NCBI RefSeq assembly: GCF_000719475.1
Contig: NZ_JOGO01000035.1
Span: forward strand, 1-60,002
Length of the DNA stretch: 60,002 nt
Direction of reading: 5' to 3'
Source of the DNA: Streptomyces sp. NRRL F-5630
Lineage (GTDB): Bacteria; Actinomycetota; Actinomycetes; Streptomycetales; Streptomycetaceae
Shown: piece after piece, positions 30,998 through 38,720 of the stretch
Position numbering within the stretch: position 1 is the stretch's first letter
How the letters are laid out: each line of letters starts with the position of its first letter
Position numbers and translations under genes: made by a program
The notes under the pieces: generated by a model
The model's input: the letters and a program-made list of their open reading frames with translations, nothing else
Told to the model about the DNA's origin: nothing
The model's database searches: none

Positions 30998-31857
30998 CAC
31001 TCCCCCTCCTCCGCGGTGGGTCCCGCCGGGTGGGCGGGATCGGACGCCGAGGTCTCCTGCGGCGCGTCGTGCGAACTCGGGTGGCCGGCCGGCGGCTGCT
31101 CCGCCGGGGTCCGCGGGGCGGCCTCCTCCTGCTGCCGGGTGCTCACCGGGCGCGGGTGGACGACGCGCGGGTGCGGGTTCTCGCCCTTCGCGTACCGCAG
31201 CCCGACGAGCGAGGCGGGCCCGGCGCCGCCGCTCGCGGCGACCGCTCCCTCGCGCTGGTCGGGGAAGCCCGCGAGGATGCGCGCGGTCTCCTTGAAGGTG
31301 CACAGCGGCGCGCCGCGGGTCGGCTCGACCTCGCGCCCGGCGCGCAGGTCGTCGACGAGCCGGACGGCGGACTCGGGGGTCTGGTTGTCGAAGAACTCCC
31401 AGTTCACCATCACGACGGGCGCGAAGTCGCAGGCCGCGTTGCACTCGATGTGCTCCAGCGTGACCTTGCCGTCCTCGGTCGTCTCGTCGTTGCCGACGGC
31501 CAGGTGCTCCTGGAGCGTCTCGAAGATCGCGTCGCCGCCCATCACCGCGCACAGCGTGTTGGTGCAGACCCCGACCTGGTAGTCGCCGGAGGGCTTGCGC
31601 CGGTACATCGTGTAGAAGGTCGCGACGGCGTTCACCTCGGCGGTGGTGAGCCCCAGTTGCCGCGCGCAGAAGGCCATGCCGGTCCGCGTGACGTGCCCCT
31701 CCTCGGACTGCACGAGGTGGAGCAGCGGCAGCAGCGCCGAACGGGCCCCCGGGTAGCGGGAGATGATCTCGGCCGCGTCCGCCTCCAGGCGCGCGCGGAC
31801 CTCGGGCGGGTAGTCGGGCGCGGGGAGCTGCGGCATCCCCAGACTGACGTCGGTCAC
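30997..31857 (-). CDS. nuoE: NADH-quinone oxidoreductase subunit E
   Basis: A 286-residue subunit with the thioredoxin-like [2Fe-2S] fold (cluster N1a). The four cysteine ligands are in CTNTLC (C-x4-C) and CNAAC (C-x3-C). About 100 residues of Pro/Ala/Glu-rich sequence follow the domain, an actinobacterial elaboration. The start is GTG at 31857, overlapping the nuoD stop (GTGA). Confidence 0.95.
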
Positions 31858-33182
31858 CGGTCGACTCCTCCCATCACGGGGTCGATGGAGGCGACGGCCA
31901 CGATGACGTCGGCGACCTGGCCGCCCTCGCACATCGCTGCCATGGCCTGAAGGTTGGTGAAGGACGGGTCGCGGAAGTGGACCCGGAAGGGGCGGGTGCC
32001 GCCGTCCGACACGACGTGCGCGCCGAGTTCGCCCTTCGCGGACTCGACGGCCGCGTAAGCCTGTCCGGGCGGGACCCTGAAGCCCTCGGTGACGAGCTTG
32101 AAGTGGTGGATCAGGGCCTCCATCGAGGTGCCCATGATCTTCCTGATGTGGTCGAGCGAGTTGCCGATCCCGTCGGGTCCCTGGGCGAGCTGGGCGGGCC
32201 AGGCGATCTTCTTGTCCGCGACCATGACGGGGCCGGGCTCGCGCAGCCGCTCCGCGCACTGCTCGATGACGCGCAGCGATTCGCGCATCTCGGCCATGCG
32301 GATGAGGAAGCGCCCGTAGGAGTCGCAGCCGTCGTCGGTCGGGATGTCGAAGTCGTACGTCTCGTAGCCGCAGTACGGCTGCGCCTTGCGCAGGTCGTGC
32401 GGGAGCCCGGCCGAGCGCAGAATGGGCCCGGTCGCGCCGAGCGCCATGCAGCCGGTGAGGTCGAGGTGGCCGACGTCCTTCATGCGGGCGCGGAAGATCG
32501 GGTTGCCCGTGGCGAGCTTGTCGTACTCGGTGAGGTTGTGCCGCATCGTCTTCACGAACTCGGCGAGCGCGTCGAGCGAACCGGGCGGGAGGTCCTGCGC
32601 GAGCCCGCCGGGCCGGATGAACGCGTGGTTCATGCGCAGCCCGGTGAACAGCTCGAACAGGTCGAGGCAGAGTTCGCGGTCGCGGAAGCCGTAGATCATG
32701 ATCGTCGTGGAACCCAGCTCCATGCCGCCCGTCGCGATGGCGACGAGGTGCGAGGAGATGCGGTTGAGCTCCATGAGCAGGACGCGGACGATGTTCGCGC
32801 GGTCCGGCACGTCGTTCTCGATGCCGAGCAGGCGCTCGACGCCGAGGCAGTACGCGGTCTCGTTGAAGAACGGTGTGAGGTAGTCCATCCGCGTCACGAA
32901 CGTCGTGCCCTGGGTCCAGGTGCGGAACTCCAGGTTCTTCTCGATGCCCGTGTGCAGGTAGCCGATGCCGCAGCGGGCCTCGGTGACGGTCTCGCCGTCG
33001 ATCTCCAGGATGAGCCGCAGCACCCCGTGCGTGGAGGGGTGCTGGGGGCCCATGTTGACGATGATGCGCTCGTCGTCGGCCTTGGCCGCGGCCTCGACGA
33101 CCTCGTCCCAGTCGCCTCCGGTGACGGTGTAGACCGTGCCCTCGGTGGTCCTGCGGGACCCCGGCGTGGTGGTGCTGCTCAT
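31854..33182 (-). CDS. nuoD: NADH-quinone oxidoreductase subunit D
   Basis: A 442-residue 49-kDa-type subunit derived from the hydrogenase large subunit, which helps form the quinone pocket. The signature [14 protein letters not shown] and the [11 protein letters not shown] and [10 protein letters not shown] segments are all present. The ATG at 33182 overlaps the nuoC stop by 4 bases. Length is normal when C and D are separate genes. Confidence 0.96.
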   Translation of the reverse strand: MSSTTTPGSRRTTEGTVYTVTGGDWDEVVEAAAKADDERIIVNMGPQHPSTHGVLRLILEIDGETVTEARCGIGYLHTGIEKNLEFRTWTQGTTFVTRMDYLTPFFNETAYCLGVERLLGIENDVPDRANIVRVLLMELNRISSHLVAIATGGMELGSTTIMIYGFRDRELCLDLFELFTGLRMNHAFIRPGGLAQDLPPGSLDALAEFVKTMRHNLTEYDKLATGNPIFRARMKDVGHLDLTGCMALGATGPILRSAGLPHDLRKAQPYCGYETYDFDIPTDDGCDSYGRFLIRMAEMRESLRVIEQCAERLREPGPVMVADKKIAWPAQLAQGPDGIGNSLDHIRKIMGTSMEALIHHFKLVTEGFRVPPGQAYAAVESAKGELGAHVVSDGGTRPFRVHFRDPSFTNLQAMAAMCEGGQVADVIVAVASIDPVMGGVDR

Positions 33183-34027
33183 GTGTACGACCTCCGCTGG
33201 TCGGGAGCCGGGATCTGGGCGCCCTTGTACTCCACGGGGATGCCGCCCAGGGGGTAGTCCTTGCGCTGCGGGAAGCCCTGCCAGTCGTCGGGCATCATGA
33301 TCCGCGTGAGGGCCGGGTGGCCGTCGAAGATCAGCCCGAAGAAGTCGTAGGTCTCGCGCTCGTGCCAGTCGTTGGTCGGGTAGAGCGCGACGAGCGAGGG
33401 CAGGTGCCGGTCCGCGTCGGGCACGCTCACTTCAAGGCGGATGAGCCGGTTGTGGGTGATCGAGCGCAGGTGGTAGACGGCGTGCAGCTCCCGTCCCTTG
33501 TCGCCCGGGTAGTGCACCCCGCTCACGCCCGTGCACAGCTCGAAGCGCAGCGCCGGGTCGTCGCGCAGCGTCCGGGCGACCTGCACGAGGTGCTCGCGCG
33601 CGACGTGGAAGGTCAGCTCGCCGCGGTCGACGACCGTCTTCCACAGCGCGTTCTCGGGGACCAGGCCCTGTTCCTCCAGGGCTCCTTCCAACTCGTCGGC
33701 GACCTCGTCGAACCAGCCGCCGTACGGGCGGTTCGACGCTCCCGGCAGCCGGACGGTCCGTACGAGCCCGTCGTAGCCGCTCGTGTCACCGCCCGGCGAG
33801 CCGCCGAACATCCCCCGGCGGACCGCGATGACCTCGTCGGCCCGCACGCGGGGGGCGGGCAACTGCCCCTCGGCGCCCGGACTGTCGGGCCCGGCCCCGG
33901 CCGGTACGTCCCCGGGGGCGGGGGCGCTCGCGGGGGCCGGGCCGGCGGGGGCGGGGCTCGCTCCCGTACCGGCGTCCTCGGGCGGGCGCTCGCCGCGCGG
34001 CTCGTCCTCGGGCGTACGGTCGCTCAT
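33179..34027 (-). CDS. nuoC: NADH-quinone oxidoreductase subunit C
   Basis: A 282-residue 30-kDa-type subunit. The first ~85 residues are a Pro/Ala/Gly-rich low-complexity extension typical of Streptomyces. The conserved domain starts near the [20 protein letters not shown] region and ends with [20 protein letters not shown] and the [15 protein letters not shown] motif that defines the family. The ATG at 34027 overlaps the nuoB stop. Confidence 0.95.
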   Translation of the reverse strand: MSDRTPEDEPRGERPPEDAGTGASPAPAGPAPASAPAPGDVPAGAGPDSPGAEGQLPAPRVRADEVIAVRRGMFGGSPGGDTSGYDGLVRTVRLPGASNRPYGGWFDEVADELEGALEEQGLVPENALWKTVVDRGELTFHVAREHLVQVARTLRDDPALRFELCTGVSGVHYPGDKGRELHAVYHLRSITHNRLIRLEVSVPDADRHLPSLVALYPTNDWHERETYDFFGLIFDGHPALTRIMMPDDWQGFPQRKDYPLGGIPVEYKGAQIPAPDQRRSYT

Positions 34028-34578
34028 CGCAGCAGCCCCTTCATCTCGATGAGGGGCAGCGCCTTGAGCGCGGCCTCCTCGGCCTCGCGGGCCGCTTCTT
34101 CCGCGTTCACGCCGAGCTTGGTGCCCTGCACCTTCTGGTGCAGCTTGAGGATCGCGTCGATCAGCATCTCGGGGCGGGGCGGGCAGCCGGGCAGGTAGAT
34201 GTCAACCGGAACGACGTGGTCCACGCCCTGCACGATCGCGTAGTTGTTGAACATGCCGCCCGAGGAGGCGCACACGCCCATGGAGATGACCCACTTGGGG
34301 TTCGGCATCTGGTCGTAGACCTGCCGCAGGACGGGCGCCATCTTCTGGCTCACCCGGCCCGCGACGATCATCAGGTCCGCCTGCCGGGGCGAGCCCCGGA
34401 AGACCTCCATGCCGAAGCGCGCGAGGTCGTAGCGGCCCGCGCCCGTCGTCATCATCTCGATGGCGCAGCACGCGAGCCCGAACGTCGCGGGGAACATGGA
34501 CGACTTGCGCACCCAGCCCGCGGCCTGTTCGACGGTGGTGAGCAGAAAACCGCTCGGAAGTTTCTCTTCGAGTCCCAT
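34024..34578 (-). CDS. nuoB: NADH-quinone oxidoreductase subunit B
   Basis: A 184-residue subunit holding the terminal cluster N2, which reduces the quinone. The tandem cysteines are in [10 protein letters not shown], and the further ligands in [10 protein letters not shown] and the GCPPRPE motif. The ATG is at 34578; nuoA ends 36 bases upstream. The protein is normal length. Confidence 0.96.
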   Translation of the reverse strand: MGLEEKLPSGFLLTTVEQAAGWVRKSSMFPATFGLACCAIEMMTTGAGRYDLARFGMEVFRGSPRQADLMIVAGRVSQKMAPVLRQVYDQMPNPKWVISMGVCASSGGMFNNYAIVQGVDHVVPVDIYLPGCPPRPEMLIDAILKLHQKVQGTKLGVNAEEAAREAEEAALKALPLIEMKGLLR

Positions 34579-34614
34579 TGATGGCCCCTTAGACCGTGTC
34601 GTCCCCTGCGGGTC

Positions 34615-34974
34615 TCAGTCCCATTCCAGGCCGCCGCGCCGCCATACGTACGCGTAGGCGACGAAGACGGTGAGCACGAAGAGCAGCATCTCCACGAGCC
34701 CGAAAACGCCCAGGGCGTCGAAGGTCACGGCCCAGGGGTAGAGAAAGACGATCTCGATGTCGAAGACGATGAAGAGCATCGCCGTCAGGTAGTACTTGAT
34801 GGGGAATCGCCCGCCGCCGGCCGGCGTGGGGGTCGGTTCGATTCCGCATTCATAGGCTTCGAGCTTCGCCCGGTTGTATCGCTTTGGACCGATAAGCGTG
34901 GCCATGACCACGGAGAAGATCGCAAAGCCTGCCCCGAGGGCTCCCAGTACGAGGATGGGCGCATAAGCGTTCAC
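34615..34974 (-). CDS. nuoA: NADH-quinone oxidoreductase subunit A
   Basis: A 119-residue membrane subunit with three helices. The conserved YECGIEPT and FDIEIVFLYPWAV segments are present. It is the first gene of the operon. The start is GTG at 34974, with AGAGGAG 9-10 bases upstream. The leader upstream contains a Rex-type operator and Crp-like sites, so expression is probably tied to redox state. Confidence 0.95.
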   Translation of the reverse strand: MNAYAPILVLGALGAGFAIFSVVMATLIGPKRYNRAKLEAYECGIEPTPTPAGGGRFPIKYYLTAMLFIVFDIEIVFLYPWAVTFDALGVFGLVEMLLFVLTVFVAYAYVWRRGGLEWD

Positions 34975-35105
34975 CGCTCCTCGCTCCTCTCAGTCGGCAC
35001 TGACTGCGTACACGGGTCCCCCCGGGCCGCCGCTGTGCCGCCCGGGGCCGCCGGGCCCGCTCCCCACCCGCTCTTCTCCGCGCCCCGATGACGAAGATCG
35101 CGAAT

Positions 35106-35123
35106 ATGTGAGGCAGTTCACAA
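35106..35123. promoter_or_regulatory. Candidate Rex operator upstream of nuoA
   Basis: ATGTGAGGCAGTTCACAA matches the Rex consensus TTGTGAA-N4-TTCACAA at 12 of 14 defined positions; the right half is perfect. Rex senses the NADH/NAD+ ratio and represses respiratory genes in Streptomyces and relatives. It is centred ~140 bases upstream of the nuoA start and just downstream of the candidate -10 at 35139-35144, a position suited to repression. Confidence 0.7.
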
Positions 35124-35138
35124 GCCTGACTGCCCCGC

Positions 35139-35144
35139 ATCCTA
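35139..35144 (-). promoter_or_regulatory. Candidate -10 element for nuoA (TAGGAT)
   Basis: On the minus strand the sequence reads TAGGAT, a good Streptomyces -10 hexamer, with no recognisable -35 at 17-18 bases. A Crp-like site covers the -35 position. If used, transcription would start near 35132 and give a ~160-base leader with the Rex site at its start. Confidence 0.4.
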
Positions 35145-35157
35145 TGCCCGCCTCTCT

Positions 35158-35171
35158 GTGATCTGCGACAC
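35158..35171. promoter_or_regulatory. Crp-like site 1 upstream of nuoA
   Basis: GTGATCTGCGACAC fits GTG-N6-GNCAC, the pattern reported for Streptomyces Crp as I recall it. It overlaps the expected -35 region of the TAGGAT promoter candidate. Confidence 0.5.
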
Positions 35172-35190
35172 GGGGTACACGCCTGCGTTT

Positions 35191-35204
35191 GTGATCTACG
35201 CCAC
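35191..35204. promoter_or_regulatory. Crp-like site 2 upstream of nuoA
   Basis: GTGATCTACGCCAC also fits GTG-N6-GNCAC and shares 12 of 14 bases with site 1. The spacing is exactly 33 bases, about three helical turns, so both sites face the same side of the DNA. Confidence 0.5.
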
Positions 35205-35315
35205 CTGACGTCACCTCACAAGCGCGCATATGCCCGGGCCTTCGTACAGCGCGCGGCGGAATGATCACTTCCGGTGAAACCTGCGCGCGGTTTCCGCAGG
35301 TGAGGGGGTTCGCCC

Positions 35316-35341
35316 TATCAAGAGGATGTAGGCTCAAGCAA
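35316..35341 (-). promoter_or_regulatory. Candidate promoter facing nuoA (TTG-N14-CTCTTGATA)
   Basis: On the minus strand TTG (35341-35339) is followed after 14 bases by CTCTTGATA (35324-35316). Read as an extended -10 promoter, it has a TTGnnn -35, an 18-base spacer and TGATA. It shares its pattern exactly with two other sites in this region and abuts the divergent copy at 35343. It would give nuoA a leader of over 300 bases. Confidence 0.5.
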
Positions 35342-35342
35342 A

Positions 35343-35372
35343 TTGGCGCCGGACACGATCTCTTGATATAGG
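35343..35372 (+). promoter_or_regulatory. Candidate divergent promoter (TTG-N14-CTCTTGATA)
   Basis: TTG at 35343-35345 and CTCTTGATA at 35360-35368, followed by TAGG, giving TATAGG as a -10 after an 18-base spacer. It points rightward into the repeat-rich region, where no gene starts until 36523, so it would make a non-coding RNA or a very long leader of the NlpC/P60 mRNA. Confidence 0.45.
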
Positions 35373-35755
35373 AACCGTCGCCGCCAAGAGCCCGAAAAGT
35401 CCCCACAACACCGCTCTTGCGCGGGGGAATTCGGCTTCCACGCCTCCGTCCCTCTTTCCCCACCCGTTTCCCTTCCTCCGAACGGCCCCCGTGCGTGCAC
35501 GCGTTCACGAAGGGGGAATTCACCCGCTCCGGGGAGCGGGTGGGGCCGTTCGGGGAGCCCGGCTCCCCGCCACCTCCTCGGCGGGCCGCCCGCCGCCACC
35601 CCGACCGCCCTCCGGACCGCCCCCGCGGACCCACGCCACCGGGCCCGCGCGGCCGCCGCGCGGAACGCGTGCCGGTACGTCGAGGACGTCACGCCCGCCG
35701 CTGCGGCCAGGCGCCGCCCGGCGACGCAACGGTCGCGAAACCGGCCCTGCGCGCG

Positions 35756-35830
35756 GCGCGTTCCGCCGGCGACCGCCTGATGCGAGCGGGTGGCGCGTTC
35801 CGCCGGGCGACCGCCCGACGCGAGCGGGTG
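35756..35830. repeat. Tandem repeat, 37/38-bp unit, two copies
   Basis: Two adjacent copies starting GCGCGTTCCGCCGG and ending GCGAGCGGGTG (35756-35792 and 35793-35830) differ at three or four positions including one inserted base. Confidence 0.7.
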
Positions 35831-36003
35831 GCGCGCGGCGTGGTCGCCGCCGGGCGAGCCGGTCGCCCCGGGGCTCAGCCCGCCCCCCCCCTTTCTCGTG
35901 GAGCGGAGCCCGCGCCGACCGTGGCCCGGGGACGGGAGGGACGGAGGTGGGGCCGCGAGGGAGACGGGCGCGGGAAGAGAGCGTGCGCGACCGCGGGAAG
36001 AGG

Positions 36004-36074
36004 GACGGGCGCGGGAGCGGGAAGAGGGACGGGCGCGGGAGCGGCAAGAGGTGGGGCGCGGACCCGGAAAGAGG
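36004..36074. repeat. Tandem repeat, 24-bp unit
   Basis: Two nearly identical copies (36004-36027, 36028-36051) beginning GACGGGCGCGGGAGCGG and ending AAGAGG, then a degenerate 23-bp copy (36052-36074). Partly matching units extend on both sides (about 35963-36100). Confidence 0.7.
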
Positions 36075-36126
36075 GACGAACGCGGCAACGGGAAGGCGGC
36101 GCGGGCGGGGGCGGGACCCCGGAGGC

Positions 36127-36195
36127 GCGAGGCCCGGGAGCCGGGATGTGCGAGGTCCGCGAGCCGCGACGCGCGAGGCCCGGAAGCCGGGACGT
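36127..36195. repeat. Tandem repeat, 23-bp unit, three copies
   Basis: Three adjacent 23-base units at 36127-36149, 36150-36172 and 36173-36195, each beginning GCGAGG and containing AGCC near the middle; units 1 and 3 differ at only two bases. The unit is not a multiple of three, so it is unlikely to be a protein repeat. Confidence 0.75.
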
Positions 36196-36257
36196 GCGGG
36201 AGCCGGTCGTCTCGGCGGACGCCCTCTCGCGGACGCATGACCCACCTACACCGTTCC

Positions 36258-36271
36258 GTGACCTGCGCCAC
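36258..36271. promoter_or_regulatory. Crp-like site 3 upstream of the NlpC/P60 gene
   Basis: GTGACCTGCGCCAC fits GTG-N6-GNCAC and matches Crp-like sites 1 and 2 in 12 of 14 bases each. It is 250 bases upstream of the gene start. Confidence 0.4.
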
Positions 36272-36484
36272 TCCCGTCCCGTGACCTGGGGCGCGGGGCT
36301 TGGCCACGAAGCGGAAGCGATGGTAGGCGCGGGGCAATTGGGACGTATCGCGGAAACAGCGGGATCACGGCCATGATCACCACAGACAGGGCCTGCCCCT
36401 TTCGCCCCCTATGGGTGATCAGACCGATAAAGCTCTCGCACCTTTCGCCCGTTTTGCGGTCAACAGTGGCGCATCCCACGTTTG

Positions 36485-36514
36485 TTGAACCTGTGGGCGG
36501 CCTCTTGATAGCGA
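36485..36514 (+). promoter_or_regulatory. Candidate promoter of the NlpC/P60 gene (TTG-N14-CTCTTGATA)
   Basis: TTG at 36485-36487 and CTCTTGATA at 36502-36510, the same spacing as the two copies near 35340. The likely -10 (TAGCGA, 36509-36514) is 8 bases before the ATG at 36523, which lacks a ribosome binding site, so the transcript may be leaderless. Confidence 0.55.
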
Positions 36515-36522
36515 TAGTTCCC

Positions 36523-37383
36523 ATGCCCCACACCGCTCAGATACCCAGCCACCGGAAGCCCCGCCGGAGCGCCTCCCGCATCGCCCTGCGTGCCGGAGTC
36601 GCCAGTGGCGTGCTCGGCACGCTCGCGGTGGCCGGTGCGACGGGTTCGGCCTCGGCCGCCGAACCGGTGACCGAGACCATCGAGATGCCGACCCTGACCG
36701 CCAACCTGTCCGCCGCCATGGCCGCCGCCGCCGACTCGACGCAGCAGATGGCCACGAGCTACGAACTGCGCGCCGAGCAGGACGCCGCCGTCGCCAAGGC
36801 CGCCAAGGAGGCGAAGGCCGACCGCAAGCAGGCGGAGAAGAAGGCCGAGGAGAAGGCCGCGGCGAAGAAGAAGGCCGCCGAGGAGGCCGCCGCCAAGCGC
36901 GCCGCCGAGCGGGAGGCCGCCTCGCGCTCCGCGGCCCGTACGACCCTCGCGCCGTCCACGTCCGCCTCCACCTCCGCGAACTCCGGCGCGTCCACCGCGT
37001 CGACGCAGTCTGCGGGCGCCCCCGCGAGCGGCTCCGCCGCGAGCGTCATCGCCTTCCTGAAGTCGCACGTCGGCGACGCGTACGTCATGGGCGGCACCGG
37101 CCCCCACTCCTGGGACTGCTCGGGCCTGACCCAGGCCGCGTTCCGCTCGGTCGGCATCGACCTCCCGCGCACCTCGCAGGAGCAGTCCACGGCCGGGACG
37201 CAGGTCTCGGTCTCCTCGGCCCAGCCGGGCGACCTCCTCTACTGGGGCGGCGCGGGCTCCGCGTACCACGTCGGCGTCTACATCGGGAACGGCCAGTACC
37301 TCGACGCCGCCAACCCCGGCAAGGGCGTCGTCATCCAGGACCTCTCCGGCTACCCGGCCTCGGGCGCGATCCGGCTCCTCTGA
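36523..37383 (+). CDS. Secreted NlpC/P60 cell-wall hydrolase
   Basis: A 286-residue exported D,L-endopeptidase-type peptidoglycan hydrolase. A long signal peptide (twin-arginine-free, basic HRKPRRS n-region, hydrophobic about 21-40, ASA|AEP cleavage near 46) precedes a ~60-residue Ala/Lys/Glu-rich coiled-coil (80-140), a Ser/Thr/Ala linker and the C-terminal NlpC/P60 domain (about 172-286). The catalytic Cys199 is in SWDCSGLTQAAF and His249 in YHVGVYIGNG; the third polar residue is probably Asn264. The ATG at 36523 gives a standard signal peptide but has no Shine-Dalgarno sequence. Such coiled-coil NlpC/P60 proteins act in division, germination or wall turnover. Confidence 0.9.
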   Translation: MPHTAQIPSHRKPRRSASRIALRAGVASGVLGTLAVAGATGSASAAEPVTETIEMPTLTANLSAAMAAAADSTQQMATSYELRAEQDAAVAKAAKEAKADRKQAEKKAEEKAAAKKKAAEEAAAKRAAEREAASRSAARTTLAPSTSASTSANSGASTASTQSAGAPASGSAASVIAFLKSHVGDAYVMGGTGPHSWDCSGLTQAAFRSVGIDLPRTSQEQSTAGTQVSVSSAQPGDLLYWGGAGSAYHVGVYIGNGQYLDAANPGKGVVIQDLSGYPASGAIRLL

Positions 37384-37408
37384 GCCTCCTCCCCTCACGC
37401 GACACGTT

Positions 37409-37438
37409 CGGGCGGGCCCCCTCACGGGGTCCCGCCCG
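37409..37438 (+). terminator. Terminator of the NlpC/P60 gene
   Basis: CGGGCGGG (37409-37416) pairs with CCCGCCCG (37431-37438). After one mismatch, CCCC pairs with GGGG around a TCAC loop. It starts 26 bases after the stop codon; no U-run follows. Confidence 0.7.
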
Positions 37439-37504
37439 ACGCGCGTCTCCGGACCGCCGGGGCGCAGTTGTCCTCCGTGCCCGCGGAGCAGAGGCACTGA
37501 CGTC

Positions 37505-37860
37505 CTGCACCCGGTCAACCAGGCCACGGCGGCGGTCAACCGGGCAGCGACCTGCGCTCCCTTCACCAACCTGTATCCAGGGAAGAAGAACGCGGACACG
37601 TGTGACGAGTTCCCGCCGGCCAGCACGGCGGAGGGCGGCCAGGACCAGAGCCTGTGCGCGGAGCTGACCCCGAAGGTCGACAACGGCGTCTGGTCCGCCC
37701 CGGCGACCTGGCCCGAGCGGCCGGCCACGGGCGCGGAGACCTGCCTGCGGCTGCACGTCACCGGCCGCGCGAACTACTCCGGGGCGGCGTCCTCGGTTCA
37801 TTGCGCAAGTACCAGCGGCTCGTGGACGGTGACCCCTTCCGCATCGAGTTCACCGCGTAG
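37505..37860 (+). pseudogene. NucA/NucB-type nuclease domain remnant, truncated and frameshifted
   Basis: From 37505 the frame reads LHPVNQATAAVNRAATC, then NADTCDEFPPASTAEGG, which matches the hallmark CDEYPFAST(Y/R)EG of the NucA/NucB deoxyribonuclease domain. It continues to about 37788. The expected C-terminal motif, LRKYQRLVDGDPFRIEFTA, is in a different frame and stops at TAG 37858-37860. One missing base near 37787-37790 would restore a single frame. There is no signal peptide, start codon or N-terminal half: the sequence upstream is the NlpC/P60 terminator. In intact relatives the domain is the C-terminus of a larger secreted protein, so this is a truncated, decaying copy, unless the frameshift is a sequencing error. 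Confidence 0.65.
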
Positions 37861-38001
37861 ACGGCACGGGGAGTGGGACCCGGCCGCGACAGGGATCGCG
37901 GTACGGGGCACGCTGTCCCGAGCACACGCGACGATCCTTCTGCCGCCCGTCCCGGCGTACGCGGGACGGGCGGCCACGACGGAGCCGCAAGGAGGCGGAA
38001 C

Positions 38002-38646
38002 ATGGCGGCAGGCGCCGATCCCCGCGACCACACCTGGGCAGCGGCCTGGATGTGTGTCACCCTCACGCGCGGGCTGGACACCGCGCAGGTTTTCTCCCGC
38101 TACGGAGCCGACCCGGCCCGCGCCCGCCCGTTGGACGCGGACGCCGCCTCCGATCTCCTCGGCGACGAGCCGCCCGCCGGTGAGATCTCCCTGCTGCGGG
38201 CCGGACGGATCGGGGACATGGCCTTCTGCGTGGAGGAGGAGGGCGCGGTCGGCTTCGAGGACGACGTCCTCGCGAAGCTGTCGCTGGGGACGGAGACCTG
38301 GGGCGTCTCGGCCACCGACGGCATGGAGGTCTTCCAGCACTGGCGCGACGGCGAATGCATGGAGTACTTCGAACCCGGCATGGAGCACACCCGTGCCCCC
38401 CGGCCCGGCCCCTGGTGGGACCGGGTGCAGGAAGCCCTCCTCGCACCCGGGTACGAAGACCTGGGCATGGCCCCCGTGGTGGTCCTCGTCCTCGATCATC
38501 TCGGCGTCACCCTGGACGACGCCACTCTGGCTGGACCGTGGCCCACACTGACCCTGTCCCCGGACGACGAGCCGACCGAGCCCCTCGGCGACAGCTACGC
38601 GGGGGAGGGACCCGTGCCGCCCCACGTCGTCGTGCGGTGGGACTGA
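38002..38646 (+). CDS. DUF6461 family protein
   Basis: A 214-residue soluble acidic protein resembling Streptomyces DUF6461 proteins: an N-terminal W-x-x-x-x-x-C-V-T-x-x-R-G-L-D element (TWAAAWMCVTLTRGLDTAQV) and mid-region VEEEGAVGFEDDVLAKLSLG, and GMEVFQHWRDG. The ATG at 38002 has AAGGAGG at 37989-37995. The function is unknown; such proteins often occur as scattered paralogues. It is followed 74 bases later by a DUF1963 gene on the same strand, so the two may be co-transcribed. Confidence 0.7.
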   Translation: MAAGADPRDHTWAAAWMCVTLTRGLDTAQVFSRYGADPARARPLDADAASDLLGDEPPAGEISLLRAGRIGDMAFCVEEEGAVGFEDDVLAKLSLGTETWGVSATDGMEVFQHWRDGECMEYFEPGMEHTRAPRPGPWWDRVQEALLAPGYEDLGMAPVVVLVLDHLGVTLDDATLAGPWPTLTLSPDDEPTEPLGDSYAGEGPVPPHVVVRWD

Positions 38647-38720
38647 GCGGGAACCTCCCGTGCTCCGGCAACCACCGCCGGTTTTCGATCAGTCCAGTTC
38701 GTTCGACCCTCGGAGCCGTC

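Larger units (their letters stand above)
34975..36522. other. 1.5 kb regulatory and repeat region between nuoA and the NlpC/P60 gene
   Basis: No credible gene was found in this divergent intergenic region. From left to right it holds: the nuo leader; a Rex-like operator (35106-35123); a TAGGAT -10 candidate (35139-35144, minus); two Crp-like sites (35158-35171, 35191-35204); a back-to-back promoter pair (35316-35368); tandem repeats (35756-35830, 36004-36074, 36127-36195); a third Crp-like site (36258-36271); and a promoter at 36485-36514. Long open frames here are Arg/Pro/Gly-rich and do not respect the repeat units, whose lengths are not multiples of three in two of three families. Confidence 0.6.

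Noticed and set aside
35318..36337. Long minus-strand open frame of 339 codons
   Set aside because: It is Arg/Pro/Ser-rich, crosses tandem repeats whose units are not multiples of three, and overlaps promoter elements; no domain is recognisable.
34975..36522. Possible ydaO/c-di-AMP riboswitch ahead of the NlpC/P60 gene
   Set aside because: Some actinobacterial wall hydrolase genes have one, but I could not find the conserved blocks of that riboswitch, and the promoter candidate is too close to the ATG for a riboswitch in the short transcript.
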